Origin: Symbiodinium natans | Lineage: Eukaryota > Sar > Dinophyceae > Suessiales > Symbiodiniaceae | DNA length: 50,000 bases | Assembly: GCA_905221605.1 (NCBI GenBank) | Contig: CAJNDS010000801.1 | Location: forward strand, 1-50,000 | Direction: 5' to 3' | Part shown: in pieces, positions 22,701-31,800 of the stretch | Layout: each line of letters opens with the position of its first letter | Position numbering within the stretch: the first letter of the stretch is position 1 | Notes under the pieces: generated by a model | What the model was told of the DNA's origin: nothing | The model's database searches: none | What the model saw: the letters and a program-made list of their open reading frames with translations, nothing else | Translations under genes and position numbers: made by a program

Positions 22701-25700
22701 TTTAGGGGGTTTAGGGGGTTTAGTGGGTTTAGGGGGTTTAGGGGGTTAAGGGGTTTAGGGGCTTTAGGGTTTAGGGTTTCGGGTTCAGGGTTTAGGGTTT
22801 AGGGTTTAGGGTCTAAGGTTTAGGGTTTGGGGGAAAAGTGTTTACCCTTCGAAAAGTTCAATTTACTCTCGTATCCTCCGATTTGTTGTTGGTCTATGGA
22901 TAGCCTTACGATTGCTGCTCAGGTTATGCACCCTAAACCCAAAACCCAAAACCCTAAACCCTAAACCCTAAACCCCAAACCCTAAACCCTAAACCCTACA
23001 AAACATTGGCAAAAAGAAAGTAGGCAGACGCGAGTATCCAAGGCATCAGCAAGGATTGCGGCCAAGAGGTGGGCAAACTTGTTCCTGGGATCCAAACAGG
23101 GTGCACCCTAACCTGAGCCCTAAACCCTAAACCCTAAACCCTAAACCCTAAACCCTAAACCCTAAACCCTAAACCCTAAACCCTAAACCCTAAACCCTAA
23201 ACCCTAAACCCTAAACCCTAAACCCTAAACAAAAGAAAGCAGAGTGCCCAGGTTCCGCCAGCTATGCGTAACCATCTTGACTGCCAAGTGGGCCCGGCCG
23301 CCACTGACCACTGTGGCATAGGCGTACCCCCTGTACACGGCTTCCTGATTGCCGGTTTAGGGTCTAGGGTTTCGGGTTTAGGGTTTAGGTTTTAGTCTAG
23401 TGTTTAGGGTTTAGGGTTCAGGGTTTAGGGTTTAGGGTTTAGGGTTTAGGGTTTAGGGTTTAGGGTTTAGGGTTTAGGGTTTAGGGTTTAGGGTTTAGGG
23501 TTTAGGGTGGTTGCTCTCTTCAGGGTCATATTCACTGAAACTATGCTATGGTACCCTGTCTTTTGCCCCGCCTCCTCCTGTTCTGCCAGAATCCCTCGCG
23601 AAGCATTGCGGGCAATCTTTCTTGGAGTGAAGCCGGAACGTACCGTGGTAAGCTCGTCCACGTCGGCCGCATCCTTTGTGGGCTTCGTCAAGTTCAATCC
23701 TTTACAGGTCCCCAACACAATGTGTACGACATTGTCTGAATTCCGAAGTATTGTCGGTGCCCGAAACACGGGACCGACATTTTGACAAGTACGTTCCAAA
23801 AATGACGCACTTTCATGGAAGGACGAAAGGCGAGCAAGTCATGAATCAGACCGCAACAATCCCCAGGTCTAGCAGACTCAAGCACATGCAATATCATGCA
23901 ATGCAACGACCGACATCTCGCCGGGATACGCCAAGGTCGACGTGACTGGTCATCTGCCCCTGCACGGATGCAATCCCAGATGTCGATCCAGAAATACTCG
24001 TGGCGTGCATGGCCTGCGTGACACAGGCACGCATCCCACTCAAACTTGGCTGGAGCGTGGCATGCTGTGACAGACCTCCTACAAGTACAGCTGGCTCTGA
24101 GCGTGTCTGATATCTCACCTCATGTTGCGGTGAGGACTGCGACCTAGCTCAGATTCTGCTACGGCGTGTGGCACCTGAGATTCTCAACCTAGAAAGGGGG
24201 TTCACTGGATGTTGGGTTGCTCGTCCAAAGTGTGGGGAACACTATCCCGTTAAACGCGTTTCGATTCCAAAGCCACGCTCGAAGCAAGAGTTTGGGGGGT
24301 TTGGTCAGCCTCAACCCTTCTCAGAAACTTCGGCAGAGACCTGCCCTGCGAAGGCCCCACCTCCTCTAAACCAGGGCAAAATCGACATTGGAGTCGCTCT
24401 TCGTTTGGAGCAAGCGTTCCTAGTGTTCAGCCGTCTGGATAAGGAGATGACCTCGATGGGGTTTCACGATTACGAGACCTTCAGCTACGAAACCCCTACA
24501 AAGAAAACTCATACACCCCTTCAATCCCAAACCTCGGAACCTAGACAAAAGTTTGAGGTTAGGGGTCCCTGTAGACCAACAACCCCAAACCCACAACCCT
24601 AAACCCTAACCCGAAACCACAAACCCTCCAACACACTTCTCGCCTCCTTCGCCTCTCTGGCTTTTTCGCGGGTCGCAAAAGCTGTGATGGACACCTGAAG
24701 CTGCCACTCCTAAGCCCCTTCGGACCCTAAACCACTAAACCCCTAAACCCCTAAACCCCTAAACCCCTAAACCCCTAAATCCCTACACCCCTACACCCCT
24801 ACACCCCTACACCCCTACACCCCTACACCCCTACACCCCTACACCCCTACACCCCTACACCCCTACACCCCTACACCCCTACACCCCTACACCCCTAAGC
24901 CCCTAACCCTAGACCCTACCCCTTTGACCCTAAACCCTAAACACCCCAAAACCAAGAACCCTTGTGACCCTAAGCCCCTTAACCCTTAAGGGCATGATGG
25001 TGGGTTCAAGGCTTCGAGCTTCAACTCCAAGGATTTATAGCCTTCATGCTCAGGCATGGCGATTGGTACATGGTGGAAGACGACAGGACTTAGGGTTTAG
25101 GGTTTCGGGTTGAGGGCTTAGGGTTGCGTAGTCTGGAGAATTTCTTGGTGGGCATAGCCACCTACCTTGGGTTCTCAGATAGTACACGGGTTTAGGGGTC
25201 TCGGGGTTTAGGGGTGAGGGGTTTAGGGTTTAGGGGTTCAGGGGTTCAGGGGTTTAGGGGTTTAGGGCTTAGGGGCTTAGGGGTTTAGGGAGGGGTTCCG
25301 GGCACATAGTAAGCCAATTATAACTGCACTTATGACCCAATTATAGCCTTATGAGGGTGCTTGAGGGGCTTATAAGTGGGTTATGACTAGACCTTTAAGT
25401 GGTTACTATGTACCCTGAACAGGGCTCCCATAGGTTTAGGGCTTGAGGGTTTTGGGGGGTTTAGGGGCTTAGGAGCTTGGGGGGCAGTCCACCCCTAAAC
25501 CCCCTAAACGTAGACCCCTAACCAAAAACCCCAACTCCTAAACACATAGGAGCCTTAAGGTTCTACCCCTTAAGTGCCCCAACAGGGTATTCATGGGGTT
25601 ATAAGTACAGTAATCAGTGGGTTACGAAGTACCCTGAACCTTCAGGTGAGGCCCTAAACCCTAAACCCTAAACCCTAAACCCCAAACCCTAAACCCTAAA

Positions 25701-27694
25701 CCCTAAACCCTAAACCCTATTCTTCCTACTATACTGAGGTTGTGAAACCTAGGAGCCCTGAGGTTGCCCCCTGCGTCGCTGCACTGCTGGTCCACGGTCA
25801 GGCCTTGCCAGAAGGTCTCTGCCTGGCGGTCCACATCCAAGCAACTTTAAGGTTTTGGGGTGAAGGTTTAGGGTTTAGGGTTTAGGGTTTGGGGTTTAGG
25901 GTTTAGGGTTTAGGGCTTAGGGCTTAGGGTTTAGGGTTTCGGAAACCCCAAACCCTAAACAAACCTAAACCCTAGTAGTCTTCAATAGACGTCCCAGTCG
26001 ACTTCCCATTACAAGGACGGAGGCATCGAAACAAATCTTCGCCATGCATTTCAACTCCATGACGGTGACAGGCAGCGCAGCAAAACGACTGGTTTTGGAC
26101 ATTAAGCGACTAGCATCAACATGCTAGAACGCGCGCTCGCTGTTGTAATGGGCAACTACCAGGAGTCGACAAGAAGTGTGAAGGTGCCAAGACACGTAAC
26201 GCGGAACATCGTCGTCATAGCAGCATCATAGCATAGCATATAGCATATAGCATATAGCATAAAGCATATATCATATAGCGTAGAGTAAGAGCTTACAGCA
26301 TAGAAGCATAGCGCACATCGCATGTAGCATAGAGTATAAAGAATATAACATATAGCAATACAAGAAGGCAACCACGAGATCAGCTAGAATTGCAGCAAGC
26401 TTCTGCTGTGTTCTTTCTAGAACACTGAGCTTGGCACGGCCAGGAAGACGCTGCCAAGATGATCGTGGCCGGAAAGGATGTTGACGGTTAGGCTGTCATC
26501 GTCATAGAGGTCCTCCAAGATACTGAACTGGGAAAAGGTTCAAGGTCGATCCACTCGACTACACTTCCATCATGCTGGACAAGCTCTACCCACGACTTTG
26601 CCACAACTTTTAACCACAACCAGTCAAGCACCCTAAGCCCTAAACCCTACACCCTAACCCCTAAACCCTACACCCTAACCCCTAAACCCTACACCCTAAA
26701 CCCTACACCCCAAACCCTAAACCTTCTGCAGTTCTGAAATTCACGGAAGCCCCGCTCCTCCAGCAGAAAAGCCTCCTCCCAAACCGGATTCGGGCTTTGG
26801 GCGCAAGCCGTGCGGCCCGCGCCCTTCCAAGGCTTCGTCACCGCTCCGGGCCCCTTCACGGCCAGAGTACCTATGGAGCTCATCGAAGCAATTGCGGAAC
26901 TTCTCAGCTGCTGTGGGATGGAAAACCATTTCACGAGCCTCGCAAACCCACAACCCTCAAAGCTCGAAAAACCGTTGTTGAAACCAAGATTTCACTCAAG
27001 GATGCAGTAAGGCTCGGATGCCGACGTGGCATCAAGCGAGGCCTGATGGACCTAGGGGTGGCTCTCCAGTAGGGATGAAGGGCTGAGAGTTTAGGGTTTC
27101 GAGTCATATGATCTCTCCGGGGGGGCGGGGGGGGGGGAGGGGGGTGCCTACTCGTACAAATTGTAACAATCCTCAAGTCCATCGGCTAACGACAAAGAAG
27201 TGCCTGCACCACGAAGCAGCGCGACTCTCGCAGCTGCAAGGATCGTGGGATGATGGCCTGCAGCGGGCCAGGGTATAGTACATAACCGATGTAAGAAAGG
27301 CTTCGTGTTTAGTAAGTTAGTGAGGGTTCTACACAGGAAGGTACTGGAATCGTCTGCATCACATCATTTCATCATACTTCATGTCGCTCAGAGAAACGGC
27401 CTGCCGCACAACGTCATGTGTCGTCGACATGACGGGGTCGAAGTGCCTGCGAAGCTGGTGACACACAGCCAAAGATCGCCCTTCACCAACCGAAACCCGA
27501 AACCCTAAACCCCAAACCCTAAACCCTAAACCCTAGACCCTAAACCCTAAACCCTAAACCCTAGACCCTAAAGCCCCTTCAAGCTTTGAGCCCGGGCGCT
27601 CCATGCTGCCATAGCCCAGGCTGGCGTAGAAGTCGAGCAGCTGCCGGATCGACAGGCCCCGGCCAGCCAGCTCCTGCACCTTCCGATCCCAGAC
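19748..27694 (-). CDS. Dinoflagellate-specific family protein of unknown function, micro-exon gene with telomere-repeat introns
   Basis: Proposed exons: 27694-27600, 27446-27401, 27257-27238, 23330-23256, 23084-23030, 22584-22507, 22295-22242, 22111-21998, 21717-21655, 21130-21094, 20781-20729, 20481-20435, 20328-20256, 19840-19748. They total 903 nt = 301 codons and are phase-consistent throughout. Ordered motifs: QELAGRGLSIRQLLDFY; HFDPVMSTTHDVVRQAIIP; YAYATVV; KMVTHSWRNKFAHLLAAI; LADALD; RYWVCAFSVNQHTGIC; PCGCSTEKHF; EMNKFDDMM; FSLFTRVWCLAELVEA; MKIHSTAA; LVLSKITDPDGFN. I recall this motif series from many unnamed dinoflagellate proteins; its function is unknown. Non-GT donors: GC at 27600, 27401, 27238, 21998, 20729, 20435; GA at 23256 and 20256. 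One intron (27.24-23.33 kb) is about 3.9 kb. N-terminal exons upstream of 27694 are not identified. Confidence 0.75.
22305..22840. repeat. Mixed-orientation telomere-like repeats flanking a micro-exon
   Basis: CCCTAAA units at about 22,438-22,490, then TTTAGGG and the 8-mer TTTAGGGG (about 22,657-22,765) on the other side of exon 22584-22507. Orientation flips across the exon. The array comes within about 10 bp of the acceptor of that exon (CCTAAACCGCAAG then GAG). Confidence 0.95.
22929..23231 (-). repeat. CCCTAAA arrays on both sides of exon 23084-23030
   Basis: Two blocks of AAACCCT units, about 22,929-22,998 and 23,105-23,231, the second with about 17 near-perfect copies. They bracket the small exon reading NKFAHLLAAILADALD. 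Confidence 0.95.
23353..23508 (+). repeat. TTTAGGG array upstream of exon 23330-23256
   Basis: About 20 units, degenerate at the exon-proximal end. It starts about 20 bp from the acceptor of the exon reading YAYATVV and MVTHSW. Confidence 0.95.
23488..23799 (-). other. Open frame of uncertain status inside the 3.9-kb intron
   Basis: A 103-codon minus frame whose middle reads DNVVHIVLGTCKGLN and DVDELTTVRSGFTPRK. It looks protein-like and has no matching motif. It overlaps the telomere array at its 3' end, which makes the last residues artefactual. It could be a fragment of another element or chance. Confidence 0.2.
24596..24962 (-). repeat. Telomere-like repeats with 8-mer variants CCCCTAAA and CCCCTACA
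   Basis: Starts with AAACCCT units, then blocks homogenised for the 8-mers AAACCCCT (about 24,730-24,780) and ACACCCCT (about 24,783-24,895, about 14 copies). A candidate exon lies within the stretch at 24,632-24,694. Confidence 0.9.
24632..24694 (-). CDS. Candidate isolated exon
   Basis: Between a CTTCAG acceptor and a G/GTTTGTGG donor the minus strand reads VSITAFATREKAREAKEARS. The donor runs straight into telomere-like sequence. It lies inside the 3.9-kb intron of the family gene, so it is either an alternative or additional exon, part of a nested gene, or chance. Confidence 0.3.
25088..25295 (+). repeat. Degenerate TTTAGGG/TTTAGGGG repeats
   Basis: Scattered TTTAGGG and GGGGTTTA units interrupted by about 80 bp of unique sequence. 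It abuts the left end of an inverted-repeat element at 25,296. Confidence 0.85.
25296..25420. repeat. Short inverted-repeat element, copy 2
   Basis: The left end GTTCCGGGCACATAGTAAGC is an imperfect inverted copy of the right end GGTTACTATGTACCCTGAAC, about 17 of 20 positions. The interior contains ACTTATGACCCAATTATA, shared with the copy at 12.07-12.17 kb. It has MITE-like size and structure, no coding capacity, and lies within telomere-like repeats. Confidence 0.6.
25575..25641. repeat. Short inverted-repeat element, copy 3 (right part)
   Basis: GGTTATAAGTACAGTAATCA then GTGGGTTACGAAGTACCCTG matches the right half of the two other copies. The left end is not clear. It again abuts CCCTAAA repeats, at 25,649. 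Confidence 0.5.
25649..25975. repeat. Two telomere-like arrays around a candidate exon
   Basis: CCCTAAA units at 25,649-25,719 and TTTAGGG units at about 25,862-25,940, with a CCCTAAA reversal at 25,945-25,975. Between them the minus strand at about 25,845-25,765 reads VDRQAETFWQGLTVDQQCSD after an AG acceptor. This is a possible exon with no recognised family. Confidence 0.7.
26222..26352 (+). repeat. AGCATAT tandem microsatellite
   Basis: About 130 bp of degenerate AGCATAT/AGCATA units. The minus frame through it is Tyr/Cys/Met-rich and not a gene. Confidence 0.9.
26427..26945 (-). other. Possible C2-like exon pair in the large intron
   Basis: Exon-like segment 26,930-26,712 reads GPGAVTKPWKGAGRTA then SPNPVWEEAFLL. 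Segment about 26,533-26,430 reads DSLTVNILSGHDHLGSVFL. In that order they resemble the middle and end of a C2 domain (NPVWEEAF and an LTVxxxxxDxLG strand). The first donor is AG/GTTTAGGG, directly into telomere repeats. A competing frame (EKFRNCFDELHRYSG) is also protein-like. They sit within an intron of the family gene, so the assignment is tentative. Confidence 0.25.
26634..26722 (-). repeat. CCCTAAA-type repeats, CCCTACACCCTAA variants
   Basis: About 12 units, partly alternating AAACCCT and ACACCCT. They begin immediately at the donor of the putative C2-like exon. Confidence 0.9.
27500..27576 (-). repeat. CCCTAAA array between exons 27694-27600 and 27446-27401
   Basis: About 11 units inside a 153-bp intron of the family gene. 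It occupies half of the intron. Confidence 0.95.
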
Positions 27695-27703
27695 CTGGTG
27701 GTG

Positions 27704-28395
27704 GCTTAGGGTTTAGGGTTTAGGGTTTAGGGTTTAGGGTTTAGGGCGTTTAGGGCGTTTAGGGCGTTTAGGGCGTTTAGGGCGTTTAGGGCGTTTAGGG
27801 CGTTTAGGGCGTTTAGGGCGTTTAGGGCGTTTAGGGCGTTTAGGGCGTTTAGGGCGTTTAGGGCGTTTAGGGCGTTTAGGGCGTTTAGGGCGTTTAGGGC
27901 GTTTAGGGCGTTTAGGGCGGGCGTTTAGGGCGTTTAGGCGTTTTAGGGCGTTTAGGGGCGTTTAGGCGTTAGGGGCGTTTAGGGCGTTTAGGGCGTTTAA
28001 GGGCTTTTAGGGCGTTTAGGGCGTTTAGGCGTTTAGGGCGTTTAGGGCGTTTAGGGCGTTTAGGGCGTGCGTTTAGGGCGTTTAGGGCGTTTAGGGCGTT
28101 TAGGGTGTAGAGTTAGGGTTTAGGTTTAGGGTTTAGGGTTTTGGGTTTAGGGGTTCAGGGTTCAGGGTCAGGGTTCAGGGTTCAGGGTTCAGGGTTTTCA
28201 GGGTTTAGGGTTTAGGGTTTAGGGTTTAGGGTTTAGGGTTTAGGGTTTAGGGTTTAGGGTTTAGGGCGTTTGGGGTTTAGGGTTTAGGGTTTAGGGTTTA
28301 GGGTTTAGGGTTTAGGGTTTAGGGCGTTTAGGGTTTAGGGCGTTTAGGGTTTAGGGCGTTTAGGGTTTAGGGCGTTTAGGGTTTAGGGTGTAGAG
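27704..28395 (+). repeat. Telomere-like array with homogenised 9-mer variant GTTTAGGGC
   Basis: Nearly 700 bp. TTTAGGG units at the left, then about 40 copies of GTTTAGGGC (27,745-28,100), a TTCAGGG block (28,150-28,200), then TTTAGGG with interspersed GTTTAGGGC. It ends within about 10 bp of the acceptor of exon 27694-27600 (TAAGCCACCACCAG). Confidence 0.95.
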
Positions 28396-28836
28396 TTTAA
28401 GGTAGCCTTCTCCGATATCCTGATATACGCCTGTCTAAAAAAGAATATGCAGCTTCGCTGAGTCAAGCAGTCTGCAGAGGAAGATGCTGCAGTGTCGCAC
28501 GCTGGAGTGCAGGGCAGTAAGGTAAGCAGAGCAGGACAGTACAGTGTGGTGCAGTTGGAGAGGGGGGGAGGATTTCCTTCCTTTTGACAGCCCAACTAGG
28601 AAGATGTCGCAGCAAGGATGCAGCCCAGCAACCACCTGTCGATCACTACCAGGCTCAGTTGGCGCGATGCGGGCATCATCGGAGGACCCGCTGGAGGAAG
28701 CGAGTTGGAGGTCAAGGCCAAGTTTCTTTGGTGGGATCGGCTCGCCAGAGCGTGCGATGGCCAGTTCGGTGCCGAGTCCGGACAACAAGCAGGCCGTCAA
28801 TGGTACCTAGGGAGGACGGATGTTAGCCGGAAGCCT
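28396..28836. other. Gap between two minus-strand genes, possible 5' exon
   Basis: Between the telomere-like array and the stop of the polycystin-like gene. A minus frame reads EPIPPKKLGLDLQLASSSG and then a Ser/Asp-rich stretch before a CAG/GTGGTT donor at about 28,640. It could be an N-terminal exon of the 27.7-kb gene or 3' untranslated sequence of the upstream gene. Confidence 0.25.
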
Positions 28837-31800
28837 TTACAAAGCTGCGAATTGCTGGTAACTAGCTGCGAAACTCGCAAGACGAAGCACGAACCGCCCT
28901 ATATAGTGCAGACACAGCACGAGCAAAAGCTTTCGCACGATCACTACTGCGAAGGTGAACATCCACTTGAACTCGTCTGCCTCTGCCAAGTCTGCCAGGA
29001 AAGCCATGATGACAAGCAGGTAGAAGAATGAGAGGGCGGTGCTAGAAAACCAGAAGCCGAAGTCCTTCGGCAACAAGCTGTGAAAAGCAAAAGCAACAAT
29101 CAAGCACCAGGCGCACTTCTCTTCTACACGCGTGTCTCATGATACAGAACTCCTCAGATCTACTTATCTACTACACTTTGCACTTGCCCCAAGGTGCTGC
29201 ATGTCTTACTATGGTGTAAGACCCGGCAGCGTTTGGAGCCCGTCCTTGCAGCGCCGACTGAAGAGCTGCCAGCGCCGATTCCGCCTTTCCCGAACGAAGC
29301 TGCGCCATGCGAGGTGGTATTCCAGGCTGCGCGGAAGGAAGCTCAGCATCACGGAAAAGAGCACCACGAAGGTGTACCACCATAAGGATCCCTGTTCGAT
29401 GGGGCAGTCGGCGGGGCTTCTTGCTGCCACTGCTGAGCCATCAACGGAAAAGAAAAGGGCGACGAAGGCCTCAATGCGTCTCAGGTTGGGAAACATGCAG
29501 CTCCCTAGAACAAGTCCGTGGTGCGCTATGGAAAATATGAAAGTAAGCCCACGGCCAATGATCCAAGAATGCAATTCACTGTGATCTTTGCCCTCTTTGC
29601 CGACGTCATGTGCAGGTCACACAGGCAAAGCTCGTACACGGGATGGGTCGCCACCTTTGGGTGTAGAGCACTGTTTCGGGTTGAGCCCTGTATAGCCTGT
29701 ATATATGTAAGCCCTGACCCTTTTGTGAAACACCCCAAAACCTGAAACCCTAATCCGCAAACACTTTGGGGGTTTCGAATGTTTTAGAGCTTGGGGTCGC
29801 CACCAGCGCTGCCCACAGTCGATGGCAGCGGGATGTGTGGACTCTCACGAAAGCGGATGGCAAGCTCTCCTCACACAATCTCGGGGCTTCACGCGTACCC
29901 TACGACTAGCCCGTGACTGCTACACAGGCATCGATCGGCCAAGATAGGCGCGGGTGGCTGTATGTTTGGGTGCTATGTGCCTGCCGCATTTGAGCTTTCA
30001 ACGCCCACGAAGGTCCGAGCAGAGCTTTGACAGCATAAGGTCTGCACTGAATCCTCCTCAATCCCCCTCTCTCCTCCATCTGCAGCGCCATCTCCTTCAA
30101 CAGCGGGGACCTGGATCTTTATCTAAGCCAGGATGCCTAGATCGCCAGGTACATGCAGCGAAGCAGAGGCGAGGAGAGAAACAAAAGGGAGACCCCAGTT
30201 TGCCTAGTTGCTCTGCTTGTGGTCGTGCTGGTTTTGCCCTCAGAATGACACGCAGCTTTCGCCCCTCAGAAGCCCAGCCTGCGTCCGGATTCCCATAACT
30301 ACTCCCGATGGCACAAGGCCATTTCACGAAAAGCACTGCAGCCGTACTCGTAGGATCAACTGGCCAGTCAAAGGGAGTTTAGGGTTTAGGGTTTAGGGTT
30401 TAGGGTTTAGGGTTTGGGTTTAGGGTTTAGGGTTTAGGGTTGAGGGCTTAAGGTTTAGGGCTTAGGGTTTAGGGTTTAGAGTTTAGGGTTTAGGGTTTAG
30501 GGTTTAGGTTTAGGGTTTAGGGTTTACGGAAATTATTAAGGGTTCAGGTCCAGGGAAAGTTTCGAAGAGTTTCGAGGAGTTTCAAGGAGTTTTGTTTTTT
30601 GGGTTTAGGGTTTAGGGTTTAGGGTTTAGGAGTAGAACGGAGTAGCAAGGGGAAAACAGCAGCGGCTGGTGTAGAGGCAGTGGTCATCTGGGGCATGATA
30701 GGCAAGGTTCAAGCGTGGCAGAGGTCAGCCGAGTGCGAAGCAGTAATGTGAAGAGCAAGCAGCACGCTTGTCCCCATGGAATGCGGTCGTTCATGGCATA
30801 CTGCCAAGAAAGCTATAGTTCCTTTTCGAAGCACTGCTTTTTAAGGTGATCCTAGCTGTGGTCGCTGCTGTTCAAATCGTCAGCCGCGGCCACCGGATGC
30901 ATGTAAAGCTGCTATGAAGAAGCTTAGGCAAAGTGGGTGTTGTTGTCGAGGAGGCAGAGGCCAGAAGAGGCAGTCCCAGGCCAAAAGGGATCAAAAGGCC
31001 TGCCTACTGTTCGGGCGAACGCCCCGCCCCTAAATCTTCAACTGCCCTTCTAAACCCAAAACATCCCAAAACCCTCGCCTAATGGGTTCAGACGGTTTGG
31101 GGCTTAACAGGGTATACAGCCATGTATATGCCACGCTTTGGAACGCCCCCCCCCCCCCACCTCTGCGTGGCTAAGCTGCCTGGGACCCAGCCCCTCTGGC
31201 CCCAGATGTGCATCTCGATGGAGCTATTGTGCAGCCCGTGCCTGCGGGCAGCCTCCCACCTCACAGCCGTAATCATAACAAAGATGAAGAGTATCTTCAT
31301 GTTGATTTGCTATGTTTTTTTACGAATAAATCGCATTTGGTACAGTAAGTGATAAGATTTGGTAGAGCATGCTTATCGAGTCAATTTGAGTCAGAGTGCA
31401 CGGCAAAAAGCTTCAAGTTCAGAGCAGCAAAAGCAAGGAATATTGATACAGATTTTTGAGATTACCTAGATCCACCCATAGAAACTTCTCTCTCACTGAG
31501 CTGCAGGGTGTTGCGACAGATGGTCTGCTCCTCCAGGCCGTCCATGAGCGTTGGCTTCGCCCTCTGAAGCATGAACTGCAGCTGCATGGGCGACTCTGAG
31601 ACGATGTGACCTAGTTCATGGTTGGGATAATACTAAAATCTGAAATGGTTATTCCTTATGGGGTTTTAAGTACCCTTAAAGACGTAAAATGTTCCCCAAC
31701 TATGACACAGTGACGAAGCGACGGAGTGCTGCTGTGGGCCAAGGGCCCCTCCGGCACGGTGGGCGTGGGATGCTCCGGATGCCCCGCGGAATCTTTGGCG

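Noticed and set aside
24168-24602. Plus-strand frame starting MAPEIL, reminiscent of a kinase motif
   Set aside because: The following sequence lacks any kinase feature and the end is translated telomere-like repeat.
19409-28395. True chromosome end
   Set aside because: Repeat blocks occur in both orientations, are interrupted by exons, and are flanked by genes on both sides.
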